Assembly: GCF_020283565.1 (NCBI RefSeq)
Contig: NC_060063.1
Span: 35,736,635-35,800,634, forward strand
Source of the DNA: Trifolium pratense
Lineage: Eukaryota > Streptophyta > Magnoliopsida > Fabales > Fabaceae
DNA length: 64,000 nt
Direction of reading: 5' to 3'
The position numbers were made by a program, and so were the translations under genes. Of the stretch, positions 11,182 through 20,766 are shown piece after piece. The notes beneath the pieces were generated by a model. It made no database searches and was not told the DNA's origin. It saw only the letters and a program-made list of their open reading frames with translations. Position 1 is the first letter of the stretch, and each line of letters begins with the position of its first letter.

Positions 11182-14100
11182 TGTAAGACCCTAAATTCCA
11201 CCTTACTTTAAGTGTGTTAATTGTTTGAATGTATTTTGGAAATAGTGGAATAAATGAGTATGTTTTGTTGGTTGAAGTCGACGGAGTCGTTTTGAGGCGT
11301 TTTGAGTCGTTTTCAGAGTTGTTGACTTTTGTTGACTTTTAGGGGTTTTTGTACCCGGAGCCTTTTTGCTTAATTTTTCGCGTAGTTTTCGATTCCGAGG
11401 TTTATTGGTTGAGTTAAGAAATGCTTGATAGCATTGTTTGGTGTGAGAACCATGGGTTGTGGTTAGCTGGTTTAGGGTTTTAAGTATTTGGTTCGTGTAT
11501 CGTCGATTAACGACATTATTTGCTGAGATCGTGTCTGTTTCTCGCTCGAGTGTCAGAATTGTTTGGGGTTTGTTTTGTTGGTCTTCTTTTGAGAGCGCGA
11601 ACGTTCCTGTGTTTTTAGAATTTCATTTTTCGCGTTAACCTATTTTCTTATAAAACGATCTAAAATTTGTCCGACGTTCCGAAATCTTTCGAACTCGGAA
11701 TTCTTTTAAAATTTAACCCGAAGTTTTATATATCGGCGTGAGTTAGGAAATGTCCTTAAAATATTTTTAAGAGTTAGGGTTGAGAATCACAGTCGAGGAA
11801 ACATATTTCGAGTAACTTTTCGTAAACCATTTTTAACGGACATTTAAATTCTTAATTTTTTTATTTCGCGACTTTCGTCCGTGAGCGTAACGCGACTCGT
11901 CTGTGGAGGGTTTTAATCACTAACACTTTATGAAAATATCTTGTGGTCTCAAAAGTCAAACTTGATCCATTGGCTAGGAATTAACAAGGCTTTAGTTGCA
12001 CATTTGATCCAAGGGCTAGGAATGGCAAAGACCTTTGTATAGTAAGGAGGTTTAGGCACTTAAAGGACTTAGAAAAATCAGATTTTCACTCCTCTTTTCC
12101 TCTTCAAAACCGTGAACCATTCCCCTTCATACTATTCATCCCAAAATTCTCATTTCTTGACCAAATCATCTCATCCAAAGCTAGTTGAATCCTTGGAACT
12201 TGCAAGAGTAACATCACTAAGGTAACTTGATCCTTTCTTTCCTCTATAGCTGGCCAAACCCTTAGGGTTTGATGATTTATGTTTATGTTCTTGAGAAAAA
12301 TAATTTGAGAATTTGTTAGAAAATGTATTGTGATCCATAGGATGTGTTCATGAGTGTTTAACTAAGATTGTTTAGGTTTAGTTTGTTGGATTCCATGAGT
12401 TTGATGAGAAGCTCATGAAGAAATGGGATTAGGGTTTTTGAAGAAAATTCTAATTGATCAAGAACATGGAAAATGGTTTAGTTTTTGTGTTTAATGAGTT
12501 GTTTTAAAGCTTTTAGAGAAATGGATATGTGAAAAAGGGTTTAGTTTTGAAAAACAAGAAAATTGTTCTTGAGTGTTCAAGAGGAAACTTTCATGAGTTT
12601 TAGTTTGTGGTTTAGAAAAATGTTTGTTTGTTCAAATAAATGATTTTGGGAACTAAGTGATCAAGGCTATGGTTTTAAAAATGAAAATTTGTGGGAGAAT
12701 GCCTTGATTTCTCAATTCTGGACAAACTGTGCAGGGGCATTTTCGTCCATTTAAAATTGTTCCAGTTCCAAAAAAAACTTAACCATTTGATCCGTCTTTT
12801 CGAGACGAAGAGTTTGGCGTATGGTTCGTCTCGATTGGACAAGAATTGAATGTGTTATGGTCATTTTAGTTTGAAAACTACTTGGTCGAAAATTGTGTTT
12901 AAAAGAGTTAATCAATTGCGAAAACGTTTTGGTTACATACGTACCAAGAGTATTTTATTATAAGTCGGACGAGGAAAGTTTTAGTTCGGGCTTGGTCGTT
13001 TTCAAATAATTTGGAATGAAACGGTTTCGTCTAATTAATAAAACCTTGAAGAGTTTTACTTGAATTGGTGATCAATTAGGGAGGTCTCGAAAACACTATC
13101 CGAGAGTGTTAGAACGTATCCTTAGAACCCCTTTCGATTGTGTAGAATAGGTTCGTTCCTTTGGTTTTGTCGGAGAGTGACTTATGGTATTATGTGTATT
13201 ATTTTAGGAAACGAGTAACGGTGTTTAATTGCGCGTTCGATTGTGTGATTGGAAGCTTTTGCCGAGGTAAGGGCATCTTCTATCCATGACTTTAAATTAT
13301 GTCAAAAGCCATGAAATATTTGATGTTTGAATTTGTTTGAAATGCATGTGAAATGTATTCATTTTTGGATGGTTTGTAGGGTTGCATTAGCATATGATGT
13401 GAAGTTATATGTTCATGCATTCATTGGTAGACATGTGCGTACAGTGAATGGCGTTACTAAATGTCTTTTGTATTTTTGAGTATTAGACTCGTAACGCACA
13501 GTGAATGACGTTACACAAGAGTCTCTTATCTATTTATTTTAGTAAGCTTGTGATGTACAGTGAATGGCATTACTAGAATGTTTACGACTCCCTGCGGTGA
13601 GGTTAATTTCCGGAAATCATGCATGTGACGTACAGTGAATGGCGTCACGGTGACGTACAGTGAATGGCGTCCCAGTGGTGCACAGTGAATGACACCACCA
13701 TTCATTAGAGTTTTGCATTAGGCTATGTGCGCATTTTATTTATTATGCTTGGGTGCGACTTTGTGGTAATTGCCTAATATTTGTATACATGTTAATTGCT
13801 CAATACTTGTATTTATGTTAAATGCTATTTGCCTATTTGTTACTGTTGGTGACCCTTACTTTTGCATGTATACATCGCGGGCTCCTCCCACCCCCAGACG
13901 ATGGAGCGCCATCTGAGACCGTAGGCCGTGTGGACGGCGAGGACTTCGTGGACTATCCCGGAGTGTAGAGAGTAGCGCTTTTTAGGCTACACTTTTGGTT
14001 AGGCTTAGGGCTTAGTTTGTATTTTTGGATGACTGTATGTCTTATACATTAATACTCAGACATGTTTAGTGCCTTTTGGCCTTGTGATATATTCGGTTCA

Positions 14101-14341
14101 TAACTCGTGTCTTTTGGTTGATGAACTTAATGTATCCGCCGTATGTAAATTATTCAGGTACACACTTTGCTTCGAGGAAGCCCTGTAATATAATGTGTCG
14201 ATGTTATATTTATTTTCTATTGAATGACGAATTGCTGAGATAGCTGCGGGCGTTCACGCGCGCCATTTTATTTAAGCGTGTTGTTTTAAAAAAAAATAAT
14301 AATAATACCCCTTTTTATGCTTTGAAAAACGGGGTGTTACA
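11182..14341 (+). repeat. 3' LTR of element B (3.16 kb)
   Basis: It starts TGTAAGACCC after a purine-rich stretch and ends GTTACA against S1 RT sequence. It is unusually long with no supported ORF. It carries the six-unit hairpin array at 13435-13698. The last 322 bp match 7099-7419. Confidence 0.85.
13435..13698 (+). repeat. Array of six hairpin repeats with a conserved loop in the B LTR
   Basis: Each unit is a 6-bp arm, a 12-base loop YACAGTGAATGR and a complementary 6-bp arm. Arm pairs: 13491 GTAACG/CGTTAC; 13550 GTGATG/CATTAC (one G-T wobble); 13625 GTGACG/CGTCAC; 13650 GTGACG/CGTCCC (one mismatch); 13675 GTGGTG/CACCAC. The first unit (13435) pairs only partly. Unit starts are 56-75 bp apart at first and then exactly 25 bp apart. 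Arms change in matched pairs while the loop stays constant, which suggests selection on, or copying of, a folded structure. Confidence 0.85.
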
Positions 14342-15792
14342 GGAATGATGTATGGACTCTAGTGCCCAAACCTTCACACAAGAACATTATTGGAACAAAA
14401 TGGGTATTCAGAAACAAGTTGAATGAACAAGGTGAAGTGGTAAGAAACAAGGCTAGATTGGTTGCACAAGGTTATAGTCAACAAGAGGGGATTGACTATA
14501 CTGAAACCTTTGCACCAGTTGCTAGACTTGAAGCAATCAGGTTACTTCTATCTTATGCTGTTAATCATGGAATAACTTTGTATCAAATGGATGTTAAGAG
14601 TGCCTTCTTAAATGGTTTTATTTCTGAAGAAGTGTATGTTAAGCAACCTCCTGGTTTTGAAGATGTCTCAAATCCAGAACATGTTTTTAAATTGAAGAAA
14701 TCACTGTATGATCTGAAACAAGCTCCAAGAGCTTGGTATGATAGACTCAGTAATTTCCTTCTTGAAAAAGGTTTTGAGAAAGGGAAGGTTGACTGCACAC
14801 TCTTTAGAAAAACAACCAAAGAAGACATTTTAATCATTCAAATTTATGTTGATGATATTATCTTTGGTTCAACTAATGCTTCCTTGTGCAAGAATTTCTC
14901 TAAGATAATGCAGGATGAATTTGAAATGAGCATGATGGGAGAATTGAAATTCTTTCTTGGAATTCAAATCAATCAGAAGAAGGAAGGAACTTATGTTCAT
15001 CAATCAAAATATACCAAGGAACTTCTGAAGAAATTCAACCTAGATGACTGCAAGATAATGAACACTCCTATGCATTCAACTACCAACATGAGCAAGTCAG
15101 ATGATGAAGGAAAAGTAGATCAAAAGGTCTACAGAGGTATGATTGGTTCCTTACTCTATCTGACAGCATCTAGACCAGATATTTTATTCAGTGTATGCTT
15201 ATGTGCAAGATTCCAGTCAGATCCTAGAGAATCTCATCTTACTGCTGTAAAGAGAATCTTTAGGTATCTGAAAGGAACAACTAATCTTGGACTTCTCTAT
15301 AAGAAATCCAATGATTATGTGCTAAATGGATTCTGTGATGCTGACTATGCTGGAGATAAAATTGAAAGAAAATCCACAAGTGGCAATTGTCAATTTGTTG
15401 GTGAAAACCTTATCTCCTGGGCTAGTAAGAGACAAACTACTATAGCTTTGTCTACAGCAGAAGCAGAATACATTTCAGCAGCTAAGTGTTGTACACAACT
15501 ACTCTGGTTAAAATATCAGTTAGAAGATTATCAGGTAAGCAGTAACAATATTCCTTTATATTGTGATAATACTGCAGCCATTCATTTATCTAAAAATCCT
15601 ATCCTACACTCTAGAGCCAAACATATTGAAATCAAACACCATTTTATCAGAGATTATGTTCAGAGAGGCATTATAGATATTAAGTTTGTTGATACTGAAA
15701 ATCAATGGGCTGACATATTTACTAAAGCCTTACCTGTTGAAAGATTTGATTTTATAAAGAAACATCTGAACATGTTTTCAATCTCTGAATGA
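14342..15792 (+). pseudogene. pol: Sirevirus S1 RT-RNase H (5'-truncated pol)
   Basis: It continues the S1 pol after element B at a point equivalent to S2 26061. The open reading includes the RT active site YVDDIIFGS, RNase H signatures ([27 protein letters not shown]) and the final LNMFSISE. It is about 95% or more identical to S2 by eye. One change hits a hallmark: the copia motif [12 protein letters not shown] reads [12 protein letters not shown] here. Without protease and integrase in frame this is a pol relic. Confidence 0.9.
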
Positions 15793-16110
15793 AAATTTTA
15801 TTTGGCAATTAAAGTGTAAGAGATTATGTATATCAGAACTTATGTCTCAGAACATCTGAAACACATGCTCTGAAGTACTTAACTCTGATAGAATTTTTTA
15901 AAAAACTCAGAGGCTCTGAACTATTTAAATGGAAAACGTTTGGTATTTGATAACTGAACAGTTGTCCATTAAAATAGCAGTTACCGAGTAATTTTCTGCA
16001 CGTGGTCTACGTGTGTCAGGTAGTGGGTGGTTAATGATGACTTTTGGTATTCAACTTTCTGTCAATTAGCGTAACTTCCCAAATTTGCTATTTTCGTGTT
16101 AACTGTGTGC

Positions 16111-16120
16111 ATTTAAATAA
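16111..16120 (+). promoter_or_regulatory. TATA-like motif upstream of the env-like ORF (S1)
   Basis: ATTTAAATAA lies about 132 bp before the env-like ATG and is kept at 27829-27838 in S2 at the same distance. It could be an internal promoter for a separate env-like mRNA. A spliced subgenomic RNA is the alternative, and nothing here decides between them. Confidence 0.3.
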
Positions 16121-16242
16121 AACTTACACAATACACTTGCACACTTCTCACTCTCACAACCTACACTTTCACTTTCTCTCTAAACCTTCAACAAATTTTT
16201 TTTCTCTCTCATTAGTTCCAAACCCTACCCTAATCTCCAACA

Positions 16243-18951
16243 ATGGCTGGTGCTTCGTCTTCTTCGTCAACAAAGATTCCACCGTTTATGTTCAAAAATC
16301 TTCAAATCGTTGGGAACGAAATGGAGTTTCCAGAATCTGAGCTCATATTTCTTTCTGAAAAGATGATCGACTTTGACAGTTTAAAGGCAAATGGGTTCGA
16401 TGTGAAACATTACTTCTCCGCTCAAGGATGGGATAAGTACTTCAGCATGCTAAATGGTCCTATTTACCCAGATCTCTTGAAGAAATTCTGGATGAAAGCT
16501 AAGGTTTTTGACAAGCATGAAGCTAAGAAGGAAGAACTTGCTGCTATTGAGAGGAATCCTAGTTTAAAAGGTAAATCTAGGAAAGAAATGGGTTTATTGG
16601 AATTCACTGGAAAACAGATTAGGTCAAACATCTGTGGTATGAACCTAGCTTTCTCACCTATTCATTTCAATGCGTTGCTTGGTTTGGATAACTCTGGGAT
16701 AGAGTTGGATGTTTTTGAGAAGGACACAAGGTACAGAGATGATCTTCTGGCTCTGATGTGTACAGATTTGAAACTGAAGGGTAAAGTCAAGGGTTTGACT
16801 GACGTCTGCAGAGTGCTGTTCAAGATCATACTAGCTGCTATCAGTCCAAGAGTTGGTGGTACTGATACAATTTCCTGGACTCATCGTCATCTGATCTACT
16901 TTCTTCTGAAAGAAATGAAGGTGAATCTGGGAGAATACTTCTTTGAGAGGATCTGTGAGGCAATCTTCTTAAGCAAATCTCAGAGGAAGACAGCTATAGC
17001 CTATCCAAGATTACTCTCAGACCTTCTATATCAAGGTCATGTTGTTGAGAATCTGAAGAAGTTCCATCCAGAACTTGTTGAAAAGAAATTCACTCCTGAG
17101 ATTCTGAATGCTAGCTTTCTCACCAAGATGCGTCTCATCTCATCAAAAGTGGTTCCACCTCCACAAGAGTTTACAGCTAGTCTTGAAGATCGTCTGTATG
17201 TGGATGGATATCCAGTAATCTCTGAAATGGATGCTGAGCACATCATCCAAGACTATCTGGAAGTTCTGAGAAAAGAAGGATATACTGTTGATAAGAGTAT
17301 GGTCCCTCCAGCTCCTGTAAACATGTATAATCCTAAGAGGAAACCAAAGAGGAAAGCTGAACAAGAAAAACCAGATCTTCTGGCTCAGAAGAAGGTTAAG
17401 GTAGAAGAAGCTGCTGCTGAGCAAAGAACAAAGAGGAAACATGAAGCTTTGACTGGAAAAGGTGCTGCAACATCATCAAAGGAGCCTATTATTGTTGATG
17501 ATGAAGAGGAAAGTGAAGAAAGTGACTCCTCTGAATCAGAAACTGAGTCTGATGAAGAAACTCTGAGTACTAGGCTGCGTCAGAAACATGTTCCTGATCC
17601 TAAAGGTAAGTCTCCTAAGTACATCTTTAATGAAGCTGAAATTGGAATAGGTTATACAAAACCACTTAGGACTATACTTCCTGAACCCACAATTATTCCA
17701 ACCTCTGATAACCCTCTTTCTGAACTAGAAAAACATCTGAGCCCTGACCCTCTCAATAATCAACCTCTTTCTCATGAAACCCACAAATCTAGCTCACCTC
17801 CTAAACCAAAATCACCTCTACCTCAACCTCAACCTCAACCACAACAACTATCACCTGACATTCCACCATCTGAACCTCAACCAGATATTCCAACTGCTGA
17901 ACAAACCTCTCCCATCAAACAACCCTCTCCACATAAATCTCCTGAACCAACCCCTGAACAAATTGCTCCTGAACCAACCCCTAAACATAAATCTTCTGAA
18001 CCATCTCCTGAACACATTTATCCTGAATCAACCTCTGACATCTCATCATCTGAATCAACTCCTGAACCCAATCCTAATCCAAGTACTAAGCATACCTCTC
18101 CTGCACACACTCATACTTGTGCTCCTAACCCTTCAGAAGCAGACGTTGTTATCATTGACAACCCTGCTAATGGTCCAACAAAACTCTCTACCATTCCCAA
18201 CATCTCACCCTCATCCTCTGACCCTTTTGGTAACCTTTCCAATCAGCTGTATGATGATCTACTTAGGTTATCCCATATTCAGGACAAGTTTCTGGTGTGT
18301 CCCTCTGATGTGGATATGGAGGTGTCACTAATCAAGGCTAGAATCTGCAAAGCTCTGGATGCAATGGGTGATGAGATCAAGACTGTGATTGGTCAACGGG
18401 ATTTGGATTTGGTGTATCTTCTGAAGGACAGCTTAGCAAGAGCTAATTTGAAACGACTGACTGGGTTTAATCATGAAGAGCATGAGCGTGCTAAGCTTGC
18501 TGCTATTGCTGCTACTGCAAGGCATATGTCTGTGTTTAAGGAATGCTGGGTGGATTCTAAGTTGTTCAAGAGTCTTGAGGATCAACGGATTGAGAATGAA
18601 CGTCTAGCTGAAGCTGCTGCAAGACTTGCTGAAGAAATCCCTGAGATGAACCAAGAGGATGCTCCTGATGCTGATATTCTGATGATCGATTATCCAGAGG
18701 AAGGTGAACCCTCTGATAAAGGCAAGGCACCTTTGGTTGAAGAACAAGCACCTTTGGTTCAAGATCAAGCTCCTGTTGTTGTTGATCAGTTGCAGATCTT
18801 TCAAGAAGCTCTGAGGGAGCAACAAGAAGGTTTGGAAAGGCAAAGGACAGCTCACCTCAATTTGGAATCCAAAGTGGATGGTCTTGTTTCCAACGTGGGG
18901 TCTCTGAATGACAAATTTGACCAGCTCTTAGCCTTTCTTAAGAAACCCTAG
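16243..18951 (+). CDS. Sirevirus S1 env-like protein (902 aa)
   Basis: The third gene of the element, starting about 450 bp after the pol stop at the ATG of MAGASSSSS, which S2 shares. The N-terminal ~340 residues are globular and resemble plant retrotransposon-associated proteins (WDKYF, GPIYPDLLKKFWMKA, then ISPRVGGTDTISWTHRHL). A basic KRKPKRKAE stretch that could be a nuclear signal and a Ser/Glu/Asp-rich acid patch after EPIIVDDEEE follow. Next is a long Pro-rich PEP/TPEP repeat region, then a helical, probably coiled-coil end with QEALREQQEGLERQR. I see no convincing signal peptide or transmembrane span, so a true envelope role is not supported. Its function is unknown. Confidence 0.85.
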   Translation: MAGASSSSSTKIPPFMFKNLQIVGNEMEFPESELIFLSEKMIDFDSLKANGFDVKHYFSAQGWDKYFSMLNGPIYPDLLKKFWMKAKVFDKHEAKKEELAAIERNPSLKGKSRKEMGLLEFTGKQIRSNICGMNLAFSPIHFNALLGLDNSGIELDVFEKDTRYRDDLLALMCTDLKLKGKVKGLTDVCRVLFKIILAAISPRVGGTDTISWTHRHLIYFLLKEMKVNLGEYFFERICEAIFLSKSQRKTAIAYPRLLSDLLYQGHVVENLKKFHPELVEKKFTPEILNASFLTKMRLISSKVVPPPQEFTASLEDRLYVDGYPVISEMDAEHIIQDYLEVLRKEGYTVDKSMVPPAPVNMYNPKRKPKRKAEQEKPDLLAQKKVKVEEAAAEQRTKRKHEALTGKGAATSSKEPIIVDDEEESEESDSSESETESDEETLSTRLRQKHVPDPKGKSPKYIFNEAEIGIGYTKPLRTILPEPTIIPTSDNPLSELEKHLSPDPLNNQPLSHETHKSSSPPKPKSPLPQPQPQPQQLSPDIPPSEPQPDIPTAEQTSPIKQPSPHKSPEPTPEQIAPEPTPKHKSSEPSPEHIYPESTSDISSSESTPEPNPNPSTKHTSPAHTHTCAPNPSEADVVIIDNPANGPTKLSTIPNISPSSSDPFGNLSNQLYDDLLRLSHIQDKFLVCPSDVDMEVSLIKARICKALDAMGDEIKTVIGQRDLDLVYLLKDSLARANLKRLTGFNHEEHERAKLAAIAATARHMSVFKECWVDSKLFKSLEDQRIENERLAEAAARLAEEIPEMNQEDAPDADILMIDYPEEGEPSDKGKAPLVEEQAPLVQDQAPVVVDQLQIFQEALREQQEGLERQRTAHLNLESKVDGLVSNVGSLNDKFDQLLAFLKKP

Positions 18952-19119
18952 GATTCTATGCACCTGTTTTAAGTTGTTTTTGTTTTCTTGTTATCTTCTG
19001 AACAATTTTATTTTAAGCTGTTTTGTTTTCTTGTTATGTGGTTTGTTTATGTTTTGCTTATGCTAACTTTCTTTGATAAATAAGAACATAAGAACACAAG
19101 AAGCTTTTAAACGAAAATT

Positions 19120-19125
19120 TTTATT
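19120..19125 (-). terminator. Poly(A) signal of the antisense minigene (S1)
   Basis: AATAAA on the minus strand, 59 bases after the antisense stop codon. S2 has the same hexamer at the same distance. Confidence 0.5.
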
Positions 19126-19183
19126 AAAGATCTAACAATGTTGAGTACATTGGTAAAAAGAAAAAGAAAAAGACAACCTAATC

Positions 19184-19492
19184 CTAATCAGATGGATAAT
19201 ACTCAGAAGAAATCTCAGATTTCTCCTCAGCATCCTCTGATGAAATTTCTATGGGATCTGGGTTTTGCTCTTCTTCTTCTTCTTCTTGTTCTTCTTCTGG
19301 AACATAGCCAGCCAAGAACTCAACATAGTCAGCATCATCTTCATTCTCTTCAGCTTCAGAATCTGATGAGATGATTATAATCTCAGCTTCTTGTGGTTTC
19401 TTGTTGTCTTCTTTATTTTTCTCATCGTTTTCGCGTTTTTCTTCGTCTTTCTTTCTCCTAAACTCTGCGATGCGTGAACTAAACCTTCTCAT
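19184..19492 (-). CDS. Conserved antisense acidic protein of Sirevirus S1 (102 aa)
   Basis: A minus-strand ORF between the env-like gene and the 3' LTR, convergent with env-like. I chose the ATG of MRRFSSRIAEF rather than one 57 bases upstream because S2 keeps only this start, which gives 102 codons in both copies. The protein has a basic, highly charged N-terminus, then EAEIIIISSDSEAEENEDD, which looks like a SUMO-interacting motif followed by phosphorylatable serines and acid residues, then EFLAGYVPEEE and a Glu-rich tail ending YPSD. A minus-strand TATA box lies 80 bp upstream and AATAAA 59 bp downstream. I do not recognise a family. The alternative is an accidental ORF opposite an acidic low-complexity stretch. 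Confidence 0.6.
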   Translation of the reverse strand: MRRFSSRIAEFRRKKDEEKRENDEKNKEDNKKPQEAEIIIISSDSEAEENEDDADYVEFLAGYVPEEEQEEEEEEQNPDPIEISSEDAEEKSEISSEYYPSD

Positions 19493-19564
19493 TCTTCTTG
19501 ATCTTTCTTGATACACTCGTTTATTCTTGTTTTTATGTGAAGAATGCATGTTAACTCGTTCACC

Positions 19565-19572
19565 TTTTTATA
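19565..19572 (-). promoter_or_regulatory. TATA box of the antisense minigene (S1)
   Basis: TATAAAAA on the minus strand, 80 bp before the chosen ATG. Transcription would start about 50 bases upstream of that ATG. This makes the earlier ATG at 19549 an unlikely start, because it would lie at or before the transcript start. The box is kept in S2. Confidence 0.5.
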
Positions 19573-19685
19573 AACCTTTGAGTGCGTTGCTTTTTTGTTT
19601 TTGAAATAAATTCACCTTTGTAACAACCACTCTTCTTCTTTGACTGTCTTGGTTATATAAATTTTTTTTACTTTTTGATAATGAC

Positions 19686-20151
19686 AAAAGGGGGAGTAGT
19701 TACGCATTAATTGATAAGTGATAAGTTTCAAAGCTGAAACCACACTTTTATCTCGCTTTTATCCGTTAAGTTAAAAGTTGTTACTTTTAAGTTGTTACTT
19801 TTAAGTTGTTTTACGTATTTCAATGAGGAGACTAAGTTAGTTGAAACTGAAATAAATTTCATAAGTAAGGATAAGTTAAGAGTGCAATTTTAACTTAACC
19901 TTATGAGACTTAGGGGGAGAGCTTGCAAACCTCTCACTCTGAAGAAAGATATGAAATTTGTTTTATTTCAAATTATCTTAATCTTATACTAAATTAAAAT
20001 ATCATGGATATAACTTAAAGTTTTGGCTTTAAGGAGTATCAATCTTAGGGGGAGCTTGCAAACCTCACAAACCTAAGAGAAACATGATAAGTTAATTTAA
20101 CAACAATTGTCAATTAATACTTATGTTTGTCATCATCAAAAAGGGGGAGAT
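19686..20151 (+). other. Series of polypurine tracts before the S1 3' LTR
   Basis: AAAAGGGGGAG (19686), TAGGGGGAGA (19911), AGGGGGAG (20047) and AAAAAGGGGGAGAT (20138-20151). The last one touches the LTR start and is the likely plus-strand primer. Multiple polypurine tracts in this region are a known Sirevirus trait. The bases between them hold no supported ORF. Confidence 0.8.
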
Positions 20152-20766
20152 TGTTGGAACAAAATTGATTTAAAAATGTTAGCCCCTAAATCTATAAAGG
20201 TTTTGATGATAACAAAGTATTAATAAACAATTGGAAGGACTAAAAATTTATTTTAAGTGCGCAGATATAAGCATCAGATAAGCTCTGAATGAAGCTCAGA
20301 GGATGTGAATTCAGAAGTTCACAAGCGCCCAGAAGATGTTGGACTTCAGAAGTTGCAACCTTCAGATGATGAAGTCTTCAGAACTTCTTGAGTGACTAAA
20401 GCTTCATCAACCTCTGAAGATCTTTTTGAAAGCTGTGAAGATTCCCTTTGCAAGTCAACTCTTCTACCAATGAAGAAAAGGACCTTTCAAGCCTGATCAG
20501 TTCAGCTACTCTCGTTTTGTCTGTCCTCACTTGAGAACGTGGGTCTTCAGACTTGTTAGCTGAATAAGGAAAGTCTACTCTGCAGTAGTCAAAGTATCTG
20601 AAACTCTTACTCAGTTTAGATACAAACAAACTGCATCAAGACAGACTGCTTGAAGACAAAAGATTATCAACTCCAACGGTTCTTTTTGCAACGACTCTTT
20701 TCTAGTGGTATATATACTAGAAGGATCAATACATAACAATTATCAAGGATTGAACGTGCGCTGAAC
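20152..20766 (+). repeat. S1 3' LTR, left part (split by S2)
   Basis: It starts TGTTGGAACAAAATTG after the polypurine tract and matches the S2 LTR with scattered differences. It has a TATATATA box at 20709-20716. It is interrupted after TGAAC (20762-20766), the left copy of the S2 target duplication. Confidence 0.92.

Larger units (their letters stand above)
7099..14341 (+). mobile_element. Decayed Ty3/gypsy element B
   Basis: The remaining parts are a 321-bp end of the 5' LTR, an initiator-Met PBS, about 3.7 kb of internal sequence with only pol relics, a purine-rich stretch before 11182 and a complete 3160-bp 3' LTR (TGTAAGACCC to GTTACA). S1 RT sequence follows directly at 14342 (GGAAT, one half of a presumed 5-bp target duplication). 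Gag and protease are missing: only about 230 bp separate the PBS from an RT relic. The two LTR ends differ at very few positions, so the decay is odd for a young element; it may have moved as an already defective copy (inference). Confidence 0.8.

Noticed and set aside
13435..13698. Regularly spaced repeats resembling a CRISPR array
   Set aside because: Unit spacing is irregular (25-75 bp), the units are hairpins with changing arms, and the context is a plant LTR.
17774..18331. A 185-codon overlapping ORF in another frame of the env-like gene, with a counterpart in S2 (29566-30018)
   Set aside because: It is the shifted reading of the Pro/Glu/Ser repeat region, giving a Leu/Asn/His low-complexity product. 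Conservation follows from the env-like frame.
16243..18951. A true viral envelope glycoprotein
   Set aside because: No signal peptide, transmembrane anchor or cleavage site is visible. Basic and acidic nuclear-type segments and coiled coils dominate.
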